This document shows, one piece after another, positions 22,667 to 31,286 of a stretch of 32,355 nt of DNA (within the stretch, counting starts at the first letter, position 1; the number at the start of each line of letters is the position of its first letter). Location of the stretch: contig JBPOJC010000063.1 in the NCBI GenBank assembly GCA_052034135.1, positions 1 to 32,355 of the forward strand, in the 5' to 3' direction. The stretch comes from JAGPKI01 sp052034135. GTDB lineage: Bacteria; Caldisericota; Caldisericia; UBA6126; JAGPKI01. The translations under genes were made by a program, and so were the position numbers. The notes beneath the pieces were generated by a model, which did no database searches, was not told where the DNA came from, and saw only the letters and a program-made list of their open reading frames with translations.

Positions 22667-24028
22667 ATGAACAAAAGTATAAATGAGCTTATTAAAGAAG
22701 CTGAGAATCAATTTATAGAGCTAAAAGAACAATTTAGCGAGGGTGTCCTAAAAACAATTTCTGCTTTTGCAAATACAAGTGGTGGTGTAATTTTAATCGG
22801 CGTAAAAGATAATAAAGAAGTTGTTGGGGTTAATCTAAAAGCTTCTGAATTTGAAATTGAAAATATGGTCAACAGAATTGTTGGTTCTCTGGGCTTTCAT
22901 CCAGAAATAAAAGTTGTGCAATTCAAAGGAAGGGAACTCATAAGAATTGATGTTCAAAAGTCCTCCATACCGATAAAATACAAAGGTATTTATTATAAAA
23001 GAGTTGGAAACACAACAAGAGAAATGAATACAGAAGAGTTATCCAGATTTTTTAGGCAAGACTTGCGTTGGGAAAGGTTAACTAATTCTTCATTTAGTGA
23101 AGATGACCTTGATGAAAAAACTATAACAGATTTTGTTTCTCTTGGAACATCCAAGGGCAGGCTGAATTTACCAGATAAAAAAATCCCTGCTAAGAATTTG
23201 CTAAAAATGCTTGGGCTTATAGAAAATAATGAATTAACAAACGCATGCATACTATTATTTGGAAAAAATCCACAGCAATTTATCCATGGTGCAAGAGTAA
23301 GAGTAGTCCGGCTGAAAGACAACATTACAATTATCGGAGACAGATGGATAACTGGGAACCTTTTCAATCAATACTACGAAACAGAAGAAGCAATTAAAAG
23401 TTTGATAAATGTAAAATATGAGATAAAGGATTCCGTTCGTGAAGACATCTGGGATTATCCGCTTCCTGCTATAAGAGAAGCCATTGCAAATGCGCTTGTC
23501 CATCGTGACTATCTTGAGGGAAGAGAGACACAGATTAAGGTGTATGATGACAAAAGTTGGTTTAACAACCTTGGCGGTTTGCCAGAAGGTACAAGTTTAG
23601 AAGAGCTACTTTCTGTTCATTCATCAAAACCGCGGAATCCCCTTATTGCAAATGTATTTTACACGGCAGGTATCATTGAATCTTTGGGCTCGGGTATAGA
23701 AAGAATGAGAAACGCCTTAAAGGAGCAAAATCTTCCTGATATAAAAATTGAAGCAAATCATTTTGATTTCAATCTTTGGTTCTCTAAGGATATATATACA
23801 GAAGAATATCTTTCAAAATTAGGACTAAATGAACGACAAATAAAGGCAGTAATGTACGTAAAGAAAAACGGAAAAATAACAAATAGAGAATATCAAGAGA
23901 TAAACAATGTAAAAAAACGGCAGGCTTCAATCGAACTTACCGATTTGCTAAGCAGGCAAGTACTTGAAAGAATAGGAAAGACAGGCAAGGGTACATTCTA
24001 TACCTTATGGGGTAACAAAGGGGCATAA
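22667..24028 (+). CDS. AlbA_2 (Schlafen-like) DNA-binding regulator with ATPase-like domain
   Basis: A 453-residue COG2865-type protein. An AlbA_2 domain (about residues 10-130) carries FIELKEQFSEGVLKTISAFA, NTSGGVILIGVKDN and YYKRVGNTTREM. A GHKL-type HATPase_c_4 domain (about 265-355) has AIREAIANALVHRDY, NLGGLPEG and IIESLGSGIERMRNAL. A C-terminal winged helix (about 385-450) has NGKITNREYQEINNVKKRQA. Such proteins are often found inside type I restriction-modification operons and are thought to regulate them. GAGGAAG lies 4 nt before the ATG. The stop codon lies within a G-tract repeat; in another frame the repeat reads KGHKGHKRGNKGAVI, so the C-terminus may be variable through slippage. 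Confidence 0.9.
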   Translation: MNKSINELIKEAENQFIELKEQFSEGVLKTISAFANTSGGVILIGVKDNKEVVGVNLKASEFEIENMVNRIVGSLGFHPEIKVVQFKGRELIRIDVQKSSIPIKYKGIYYKRVGNTTREMNTEELSRFFRQDLRWERLTNSSFSEDDLDEKTITDFVSLGTSKGRLNLPDKKIPAKNLLKMLGLIENNELTNACILLFGKNPQQFIHGARVRVVRLKDNITIIGDRWITGNLFNQYYETEEAIKSLINVKYEIKDSVREDIWDYPLPAIREAIANALVHRDYLEGRETQIKVYDDKSWFNNLGGLPEGTSLEELLSVHSSKPRNPLIANVFYTAGIIESLGSGIERMRNALKEQNLPDIKIEANHFDFNLWFSKDIYTEEYLSKLGLNERQIKAVMYVKKNGKITNREYQEINNVKKRQASIELTDLLSRQVLERIGKTGKGTFYTLWGNKGA

Positions 24029-24054
24029 GGGGCATAAAAGGGGTAATAAAGGGG
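24009..24054 (+). repeat. Five GGGG tracts, G-quadruplex motif
   Basis: GGGG occurs at 24009-24012, 24020-24023, 24029-24032, 24040-24043 and 24051-24054, separated by loops of 7, 5, 7 and 7 nt. This matches the standard intramolecular G-quadruplex pattern, here on the mRNA-like strand. The units (about 9-11 bp, AAGGGGCATA-like) are also a short tandem repeat. Confidence 0.75.
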
Positions 24055-24069
24055 CAGTAATTTAGTAGA

Positions 24070-24204
24070 ATATGAAAACTATTCGCACAATTTGGAAAAG
24101 GAAGAAGTACATATTATGCTTTTAAAGAATTTTGGGATTAGTTGGCAATTTCTTGGTGAACTTGGCGATTATTTGGCGAAAAATGGAATTCTCTTAATAT
24201 GTTA
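24070..24204 (+). pseudogene. Unrecognised open frame without a start, possible gene remnant
   Basis: A frame of about 45 codons reads VEYENYSHNLEKEEVHIMLL, then KNFGISWQFLGELGDYLAKN and GILLIC before a stop. It has protein-like composition but no good start or ribosome site. I do not recognise a family. It may be a decayed gene, or nothing. The first ATG in frame is internal. Confidence 0.3.
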
Positions 24205-24217
24205 AGGTAAAGACGCT

Positions 24218-25552
24218 ATGACTAAAGATTTACAAAAAATTCCTACTGGCTGGAAAAAAGTAAAGTTAGGAGAAGTATGCAAAGTTAAAGGAGGGTATGC
24301 TTTCAAATCAACAGATTTTATCGATTATGGAATCCCTTTGATCAAGATAACAAACATAAATGGAAATAAAGTCCTTATAGAAAATGCTGACACTTACATA
24401 GAAAGCAGCAAAATTAATTTGTTTAAAGAATTTATAGTTCAAGAAGGAGATATTTTAATTGCATTATCTGGTGCAACCGTAGGCAAAATAGGAAAAGTAT
24501 TTACGAATGTTATAGGATTGTTAAATCAGCGAGTTGGAACATTTTTACCGGATTATTTAGAGCTATCTAAAGACTTCCTGTTTTATTTATTGAACCAAAA
24601 TAATTTTCTAATGTACATATTAAACAATTCACCAAGTAGCGCACAACCAAACATATCTCCGCAGTTCATCGGAGATTTTGAAGTTATTCTTCCTCCTCTT
24701 CTTGAGCAGGAAAAAATCGCGGAGATTCTTGAGACGGTTGATAACGCAATTGAAAAAACCGATAAGTTTATAGAGAAATATAAACGGATGAAGCAGGGCT
24801 TGATGCAGGAGCTTCTCACAAAAGGCATTGATAGCAATTGGCAAATCAGAAGCGAAAAAACTCATAAATTTAAAGATTCACCTCTTGGCAGGATTCCAGC
24901 CGACTGGGAAGTAAAAAACATAAGTGAAGTGATAGAGAACTTGCTTAATGGAACTTGGGGAGATGAAAAAGATATTTCAGATAATTGTTATCCAATTATT
25001 CGTTCAACAGAAATTGACAGATATGGAAGAATTAATTTAGAGAGCGCAGATGTCAGGAAAGTAGACAAAAAACTTCTAGATAGGTTTGCCTTAAAGAATT
25101 TCGATATATTAATAGTTGCCTCGAGTGGTTCTCAAGATCTAATAGGACGAGTTGCCTTATTTAAAACCAATTTAGACAATAATAAATTTCTATTTTCAAA
25201 CTTTATGCTTCGAGTGAGAACAACAGGAACATTAAAGCCAATTTTTCTTTATTACTTTTTAAACTCTGATCGATATAAAAATTTTATTCAAACATTTCAA
25301 GAAACAACGACTGGACTAAGAAATTTTCCCAAAAAAGACTTTTTGAAACTCACAGTCTCCCTTCCTCCTCTTCTCGAGCAGGAGCGAATTGCTTCTGCTC
25401 TTTCTCAAGTTGACGCGGTCATCGAAAAAGAAACTGCCTATAGGGATAAACTTTCACGCATAAAACAGGGGCTTATGGAAGACCTGCTCACTGGCAAAGT
25501 GCGGGTCACCGCCCTTTTAAAAAATAATCAATATCAAAAGGAGGTGCTTTAA
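24218..25552 (+). CDS. hsdS: Type I restriction-modification specificity subunit HsdS
   Basis: A 444-residue protein with the usual two half-repeats. Target-recognition domain 1 starts PTGWKKVKLGEVCKVKGGYA and is followed by a conserved helix region (LPPLLEQEKIAEILETVDNA, then KRMKQGLMQELLTKG). Domain 2 starts GRIPADWEVKNISEVIENLL and ends in LPPLLEQERIASALSQVDAV, then RIKQGLMEDLLTGKVRV. Each domain reads one half of a bipartite DNA site; the helices set the spacer and bind HsdM. The conserved segments are GC-richer than the recognition domains, a mosaic that fits domain exchange. The target sequence cannot be read from this. Confidence 0.93.
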   Translation: MTKDLQKIPTGWKKVKLGEVCKVKGGYAFKSTDFIDYGIPLIKITNINGNKVLIENADTYIESSKINLFKEFIVQEGDILIALSGATVGKIGKVFTNVIGLLNQRVGTFLPDYLELSKDFLFYLLNQNNFLMYILNNSPSSAQPNISPQFIGDFEVILPPLLEQEKIAEILETVDNAIEKTDKFIEKYKRMKQGLMQELLTKGIDSNWQIRSEKTHKFKDSPLGRIPADWEVKNISEVIENLLNGTWGDEKDISDNCYPIIRSTEIDRYGRINLESADVRKVDKKLLDRFALKNFDILIVASSGSQDLIGRVALFKTNLDNNKFLFSNFMLRVRTTGTLKPIFLYYFLNSDRYKNFIQTFQETTTGLRNFPKKDFLKLTVSLPPLLEQERIASALSQVDAVIEKETAYRDKLSRIKQGLMEDLLTGKVRVTALLKNNQYQKEVL

Positions 25553-26488
25553 ATGATACCATCTTTTCAGGAAATGATGTTGCCTTTGTTGGAGTTTCTT
25601 AAGGACGGAAAGGAACACAGTATGGATGAAGCAGAAGACTATTTAGCTAAAGTCTTCAAACTGACCGATGAAGAGAGACATGCATTCTATCAAAATAGCA
25701 ACCAAAGAATCTTACGGAATAGCTTAGGATGGGCAAGGACATGGTTAAATAAAGCAGGATTAATAGACATTATTCGTTATGGGCATGGACAAGTAAGTAA
25801 TTTAAAGATCACACAAAGGGGATTAGATATTCTAAAAGAAAAACCAGAAAGAATTGATTATGAATATCTAAGGAGATTTAATGAGTTTGTTGAATTTATG
25901 AAGACCTACGGACCAAAAACAGGTCAAAAGACAGAAGAATTGTTAATTACAAAGATAAGCGATATGACGCCCGAACAACTTATTGAAGTCAAGATTAATG
26001 AAATAAATAATTTTATGAGACAAGAACTAATGAAAAAAGTGACATCCTCTTCTCCTCACTTTTTTGAGAAGCTTGTCCTTGACCTTGTTGTAAAAATGGG
26101 GTATGGTGGTTCTTTTGAGGATGTTACGGAGCTCCTTGGAAGAAGTGGCGATGAAGGAGTTGACGGACTTATAAAAGAAGATATATTAGGACTTGATAAA
26201 GTGTATCTTCAAGCAAAAAGATGGACAGTAGGTTCAGTTGGGAGAAAGGAATTACAGAGCTTTGTAGGAGCACTTCACGGCAAAGGCGCAAAGAAAGGCA
26301 TTTTCATCACCACGTCCACATTTACAAAAGATGCACTTGAATATTCAAACGGCTTGAAAGATATGACTTTGATACTCATTGATGGGGAAAAGCTTGTTGA
26401 TTATATGATAAAATATAATGTTGGCGTGCAAATTAAGGACACTTACGAAGTAAAGAAAATAGACGAGGATTATTTCGAAGAACTTTAA
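25553..26488 (+). CDS. mrr: Mrr-family restriction endonuclease
   Basis: A 311-residue protein. The N-terminal Mrr_N winged-helix-like domain (residues about 1-90) is followed by the Mrr catalytic domain (about 165-295): FEKLVLDLVVKMGYGG, then SGDEGVDGLI with the catalytic Asp, and YLQAKRW with the Q-x-K of the PD-(D/E)xK fold; GKGAKKGIFITTSTFTKDA follows. Mrr enzymes are type IV nucleases that cut methylated DNA. The gene begins directly after the hsdS stop, with AAGGAGGTG before the ATG. A methyl-dependent nuclease inside a methylating locus is odd, so it may recognise foreign methylation only. Confidence 0.9.
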   Translation: MIPSFQEMMLPLLEFLKDGKEHSMDEAEDYLAKVFKLTDEERHAFYQNSNQRILRNSLGWARTWLNKAGLIDIIRYGHGQVSNLKITQRGLDILKEKPERIDYEYLRRFNEFVEFMKTYGPKTGQKTEELLITKISDMTPEQLIEVKINEINNFMRQELMKKVTSSSPHFFEKLVLDLVVKMGYGGSFEDVTELLGRSGDEGVDGLIKEDILGLDKVYLQAKRWTVGSVGRKELQSFVGALHGKGAKKGIFITTSTFTKDALEYSNGLKDMTLILIDGEKLVDYMIKYNVGVQIKDTYEVKKIDEDYFEEL

Positions 26489-26504
26489 AAGGTTTGAATA
26501 ATAA

Positions 26505-29500
26505 ATGCAGCTCAATGAAGAGTATTTTGTAGAAAATAGGTTCCTAAAAAAATTATTTGACCTTGGATACAGAATTTACAGACAAAACGATTATGACCCC
26601 CAGGTTGTTCAGGAAATAGTTAGTTTTGATACAGACCTTAATCCTTCTTGTGGAGTAAACGATAAATTAAGAGATAGCTTTAAAGATATAATCCTTGAAG
26701 GAGTACTTGAAAGTAGTATCAAACTTATTAATCCCTGGATTGAAGATGAACAAATCAGTGAAGTAATAAGAAAGATAAAGGAACCATCGAGTGTAGGACT
26801 TATTCAAAGAAATCGTGAAATCCACGAACTAATTACCTCTGGAATCTCTGTTTCTGAAAACAGAAAAACAGGAGAGAAAAGCCCCACTGTAAGGTTTATT
26901 GATTTTAAAAATCCAGAAAACAATTCATTCTTGGCGATTTCGCAGTTTAAAATATCTATTCCAGGCACAGAAAAGCATATTATCCCTGATATTGTTATTT
27001 TTGTAAATGGTATTCCATTTGTAGTTGTAGAGTGCAAATCACCTTCTATTACCGATCCTATTAACGAGGCTTTTACTCAAATTCTTCGCTACTCAGGAAT
27101 ACGTAGCCAAAATGAAGGAAACGAGAAACTTTTTTACTATAATTTACTATATATTTTAACATCGAGCCTTGAAGCAAAGTATGGCACCATAACAAGTAAT
27201 TTTGAGAATCTTAATGAATGGTTAGAAGCTTTTCCGTTTGGACTTGATGCTCAAAATAATCCTTCACAAAAGCAGGAAATCCTCATTCAGGGAATGCTTT
27301 CAAAAAGCATCTTCTTGGATATTTTACACACATATACAATTTTTAGAGACTCAACCTCTGGAACTCAAAAAATAGTTGCAAGATACCATCAGCTAAGAGC
27401 AGTAAAGAAAATCGTTGAAAAATTAAGAACAGGCAAAAATCCTTTTGAAAAAGGTGGTATTATCTGGCATACACAAGGTTCAGGCAAATCTCTTACAATG
27501 ATGTTTACCGTGAGAGAACTATATCATCACCAGGAAGAGTTTGGAAGATTTAAAATCGTTTTCGTAACAGATAGAGTAGACCTTGAAAGTCAACTTACAA
27601 AAACTTCGAGAAGCATTGGCTTCACTGTTAAGGTGGCAGATTCCATAAGAAACCTTAAAGAAGTGCTCAAAACTAATACTCCAGAACTTGTTATGGGTAT
27701 GATTAGTAAATTCCAAGAAGTAGATTTAGAAAAAGAATTTCCAGTTTTAAATAGGTCAGAAGAAATCCTTGTAATGATTGATGAGGCTCACAGAACTGAA
27801 TATAGCTTGCTTGGTGCAAACCTAAAGACTGCTTTACCAAATGCTATAAGAATAGCCTTCACTGGTACACCAATAGATAAAACAGAGGAGACTTTTGGAG
27901 ATTACATTGATAAATACACCATCACCCAATCAGTAAAAGATAGGGTTACTATTCCGATAATCTATGAAGGAAGAGTACATAAAGCAGAAATAACCGACGA
28001 AGATGCTATGAACAAGCGTTTTGAAGATGTGTTCAGAGCTTTTGATAGTGAAGATAAAAAGTTGATTATGGGAAAATATACCTGGAAAGCTTATCTTGAG
28101 CATAGAGAAATCGTTGCTGATAAAGCAAAAGATATGATAGACCATTATGTTGAGTACATATTCATAAATGGTTTTAAAGCACAGGTTGTAACTGCATCAA
28201 GGCTTGCTGCATCTATTTATAAAACTGAGCTTGAGAAAGCTCTTCGGGAAAAGATAAATTTGCTCAAGATGTGTAATCCATTAAATATAGACCTCGAAAA
28301 ATTAAAAAATTTACAAATTGCTTGTATTATTTCTGGTTCGCTAAATGATCTACCAGAATTACAACAATATACAGATTATAGTCAGCATGAAAAGCTAATA
28401 AGCAGTTTTTTAAAACCTTTTGATAACAAAGAGGGTAATGTGGGAATAATCGTGGTTCAAAGTATGCTTATTACTGGTTTTGATGCTCCTATAGAGCAGG
28501 CGATGTATCTCGACAATGTAATAAAAGGTCATAACCTTCTACAGGCAATAGCAAGAGTGAATAGGGTGTATAAAAATAAAGAGTTCGGATACATAATTGA
28601 CTATGTAGGAGTATTTACACACTTAAAAGAGGCTCTATCAAATTACTACGAAAAAGATATTGAAGAAATTATAGGAACCTTCGTCGATAAGGAGAAAAGC
28701 AAGAAATTACTTGAAGATACTTATAATGAATTAGTAAAATTCTTTAATAAAATCGGCATAAAAGACTTTGTAAAAGAGACTGAAAACTGTATGGATTTGC
28801 TTCTTAAAGATATTGAAAGGAGAAAAGAATTTTATCTTCTAATAAACAAATTAAACAATTATATGGATGCAGTGCTTCCTGATCCTTTTGCACTTGAGTT
28901 TAGAACTGAAGTCAAAGCAGCTAATTTTATAAAAGAATCTCTTAGAAACGTACTCAGAGAGGGTAGAAGCATAAGAGAAGCATCAAATAAAATCAGGGGT
29001 ATCGTTGAAAATTACCTTGAATCAAAAGGAATAACTCAAAGGTTAGAGAGTGTCGACCTTCTTGATGTTAACTTTTTAGAAAGTTTGAAGAGCCTTCCTA
29101 CAAACTTAACAAGAGCAAAAAGACTTACAACTACTATAGAAGCTTTTATTAAATATCACTATCCAGAAGACCCCGAGCTATATGAGAAGTTTTCTAAAAA
29201 ATTGGAGAATATCCTCGAGAAATACAAGGAAAATTGGGAGCAGATCGAGAATGAACTGCTCAAATTAAGACAGGAAATTGCACAAGGGAGAAGTGCTGAG
29301 AGAAATTTTGAGCTTGATATACGAAAGGAAATGCCAATTTTTGGTATTTTAAAGAGAGAAATTGTAGGTAATAAACCTTATACGGAATTAACAACAGATG
29401 AAATCGAATTTTTGAAAAATCTTACGAAAGAATTAGTTGAAATGATAAATCAACAGACAAAAGCTGTTGATTTTTGGGAAAGCTCAACTAAGCAAAAAAC

Positions 29501-29663
29501 ACTGCGAAGAGATATTAATTTAAAATTATTATCCTTACAAAAAGATTATGGTGAGAAAATAAGTGAAGAAGCAATTAATTATAGTCCATTAATCGATAGG
29601 AAAAGTGCAATTGCTCAGATGATTATTGAGACTGCATACCATATAGGCTATGGAAGATATTAA
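26505..29663 (+). CDS. hsdR: Type I restriction endonuclease subunit HsdR
   Basis: A 1052-residue ATP-dependent translocase and nuclease. The N-terminal nuclease has PD at 161-162 and ECK at 176-178, the PD-ExK residues that cut DNA. The helicase core follows with Walker A TQGSGKS (323-329), IVFVTDRVDL, DEAH at 426-429, IAFTGTP, and motif VI-like LLQAIARVNRVYK. A helical C-terminus binds the HsdM/HsdS complex. Length is normal. It needs HsdM and HsdS, encoded upstream. Its 3' end overlaps the YgjP-like gene by 14 bp. Confidence 0.94.
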   Translation: MQLNEEYFVENRFLKKLFDLGYRIYRQNDYDPQVVQEIVSFDTDLNPSCGVNDKLRDSFKDIILEGVLESSIKLINPWIEDEQISEVIRKIKEPSSVGLIQRNREIHELITSGISVSENRKTGEKSPTVRFIDFKNPENNSFLAISQFKISIPGTEKHIIPDIVIFVNGIPFVVVECKSPSITDPINEAFTQILRYSGIRSQNEGNEKLFYYNLLYILTSSLEAKYGTITSNFENLNEWLEAFPFGLDAQNNPSQKQEILIQGMLSKSIFLDILHTYTIFRDSTSGTQKIVARYHQLRAVKKIVEKLRTGKNPFEKGGIIWHTQGSGKSLTMMFTVRELYHHQEEFGRFKIVFVTDRVDLESQLTKTSRSIGFTVKVADSIRNLKEVLKTNTPELVMGMISKFQEVDLEKEFPVLNRSEEILVMIDEAHRTEYSLLGANLKTALPNAIRIAFTGTPIDKTEETFGDYIDKYTITQSVKDRVTIPIIYEGRVHKAEITDEDAMNKRFEDVFRAFDSEDKKLIMGKYTWKAYLEHREIVADKAKDMIDHYVEYIFINGFKAQVVTASRLAASIYKTELEKALREKINLLKMCNPLNIDLEKLKNLQIACIISGSLNDLPELQQYTDYSQHEKLISSFLKPFDNKEGNVGIIVVQSMLITGFDAPIEQAMYLDNVIKGHNLLQAIARVNRVYKNKEFGYIIDYVGVFTHLKEALSNYYEKDIEEIIGTFVDKEKSKKLLEDTYNELVKFFNKIGIKDFVKETENCMDLLLKDIERRKEFYLLINKLNNYMDAVLPDPFALEFRTEVKAANFIKESLRNVLREGRSIREASNKIRGIVENYLESKGITQRLESVDLLDVNFLESLKSLPTNLTRAKRLTTTIEAFIKYHYPEDPELYEKFSKKLENILEKYKENWEQIENELLKLRQEIAQGRSAERNFELDIRKEMPIFGILKREIVGNKPYTELTTDEIEFLKNLTKELVEMINQQTKAVDFWESSTKQKTLRRDINLKLLSLQKDYGEKISEEAINYSPLIDRKSAIAQMIIETAYHIGYGRY

Positions 29664-30321
29664 GATTGAGAATATCATAAAGTCCAAGAGAAAAACAATT
29701 GGGCTCGAGATAACGGATAGGGCTACTCTTATAGTGAGGGCACCATACCATATCTCCAAAAAGACAATCAATGAAGTTATTCAAAAGCACAAAAATTGGA
29801 TTGAAAAACATATTAATAAAATTCAGTCGCGTCCTAAGGTTACAGAAAAAGAGTATGTATCAGGTGAAAACTTTCTTCTCCTTGGTAGAAACCAAAGACT
29901 ATTAATAGTGGAAAAGCAAAGTAAGAAATTAATGTTTGATAATGCCTTTTATCTAAGGGCAGATTGTAGGACCAACGCGAAAGAGATATTTGAGCAATGG
30001 TATAGAAAAAGAGCAAAAGAATTTATTGGACAAAGAGTTAATTATTACTCAAAATTAACAGGAATAAACTATAAAAGTATAAGAATAACAGGAGCTAAGA
30101 AAAGATGGGGCTCTTGCTCAAAAGAGGGAAACTTAAGTTTTACTTATAGGCTTATTATGGCACCAGTATCTGTTATTGATTACGTTGTTGTTCATGAATT
30201 ATGCCACATAGAAGTGCACAACCATTCAAAAGCTTTCTGGGAGAAGGTCCGAGTAATTATCCCTGAATACAAAAAGCAAAAAGAGTGGCTTAAAGAAAAT
30301 GGATTTCTGCTAAATTTATAG
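29650..30321 (+). CDS. YgjP-like (DUF45) zinc metallopeptidase
   Basis: A 223-residue protein of the YgjP/SprT-like family. The N-terminal beta part (about 1-100) is followed by KKRWGSCSKEGNLSFTYRLI and the zinc site H182-E183-x-x-H186 (VVHELCH), with His192 in NHSKAFW as likely third ligand. These small metallopeptidases are often encoded beside type I hsdR genes, as here, and a role in turning over or controlling the restriction enzyme has been suspected. The substrate is unknown. It starts inside the hsdR end (14-bp overlap), so translational coupling is likely. Confidence 0.88.
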   Translation: MEDIKIENIIKSKRKTIGLEITDRATLIVRAPYHISKKTINEVIQKHKNWIEKHINKIQSRPKVTEKEYVSGENFLLLGRNQRLLIVEKQSKKLMFDNAFYLRADCRTNAKEIFEQWYRKRAKEFIGQRVNYYSKLTGINYKSIRITGAKKRWGSCSKEGNLSFTYRLIMAPVSVIDYVVVHELCHIEVHNHSKAFWEKVRVIIPEYKKQKEWLKENGFLLNL

Positions 30322-30333
30322 AAAGGAAGTATT

Positions 30334-31272
30334 ATGGAGGAAAAAGATTTATCAAACGAATTCACTAAAGAAGATGTAATTGATTTTTTATCGAAAAATC
30401 GAATTTATCCTTCCATAAGCAAAAAGGGAGAGCTAAGTTTAAAAGGTAAAAATAAAGCTCTTCTCTCTAAAGACATAGAAGAAAAGTTATTAAACTCTCT
30501 TGATATTAAAACTCCCAAAGATTGTGATAATTTAAAAAAGATTATTAGAGAAAGGGCAAAAGAGTTTAACGATCACGTTCCAATAAAAAATTGGATTGAA
30601 GAAGAAAGACCAAGAGAATTACTTTTAAAAAAAGGCGCACATAATCTATCACCTTCAAAGCTTCTTGCAATAATACTTAGAACTGGGAGTTTTGGAAAAA
30701 GCGCAGAAGAACTTGCAAGAAACATTTTAAATAGATATAAAACTTTTCGTGAATTAGATTCAGCAACTATCGAAGAGCTTTGTAAAATAGAAGGAATTGG
30801 TTTGGCTAAGGCTGCTCAAATTAAAGCTGCTCTTGAAATTGGTAAAAAACTGATGCAGGAAGAAGTAAAAGACACAAAAAAGATTAATAGCCCAAGAGAA
30901 GCTGCTTTGTATGTTTCTGAATATTTTGGTCCTTACCTTAGAGATGCTAAAAAAGAGTATTTTATTGTGGTCTTACTGGATATTAAGAATAAACCAATAA
31001 AAAATATTGAAATAAGTAAAGGAAGTATTAATGAAAGCATTGTTGATTCAAAAGAAATAATCAAAGAGGCTACCCTTAACTCAGCTTCATCAGTAATACT
31101 TGCACACAACCACCCTTCAGGAGAAACAGATCCATCAGAGGATGATATCAAGTTAACAGAGCAGATTGTTAAAGCTTGCGAGCTTATCAATGTAAAAGTG
31201 CTTGATCACATAATCCTCGGTAAGAATCACAATGACTTTTTCAGTTTTGCAAATTCGAAGTTAATAAATTGA
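30334..31272 (+). CDS. radC: RadC-family JAMM-domain protein with N-terminal extension
   Basis: A 312-residue protein, longer than the usual about 225. The RadC part begins near residue 83 (NWIEEERPRELLLKKGAHNL). A helix-hairpin-helix follows (EELCKIEGIGLAKAAQIKAA). The JAMM/MPN+ metal site is His258 and His260 in HNHPSG, Ser268 and Asp271, with Glu near 233. The extra first 80 residues (SNEFTKEDVIDFLSKNRIYP and following) are lysine-rich, probably helical, and I do not recognise them. RadC's function is not settled; its link to DNA repair has been questioned, and relatives are frequent on mobile elements. GAAAGGAAG precedes the ATG. It follows the YgjP-like gene by 12 nt, in line with the restriction-modification operon. 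Confidence 0.88.
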   Translation: MEEKDLSNEFTKEDVIDFLSKNRIYPSISKKGELSLKGKNKALLSKDIEEKLLNSLDIKTPKDCDNLKKIIRERAKEFNDHVPIKNWIEEERPRELLLKKGAHNLSPSKLLAIILRTGSFGKSAEELARNILNRYKTFRELDSATIEELCKIEGIGLAKAAQIKAALEIGKKLMQEEVKDTKKINSPREAALYVSEYFGPYLRDAKKEYFIVVLLDIKNKPIKNIEISKGSINESIVDSKEIIKEATLNSASSVILAHNHPSGETDPSEDDIKLTEQIVKACELINVKVLDHIILGKNHNDFFSFANSKLIN

Positions 31273-31286
31273 TGAGTATGTTTGTA

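Noticed and set aside
22993..23503. Minus-strand open frames of 124 and 82 codons
   Set aside because: They lie inside the AlbA_2 gene, whose domains are clear on the plus strand.
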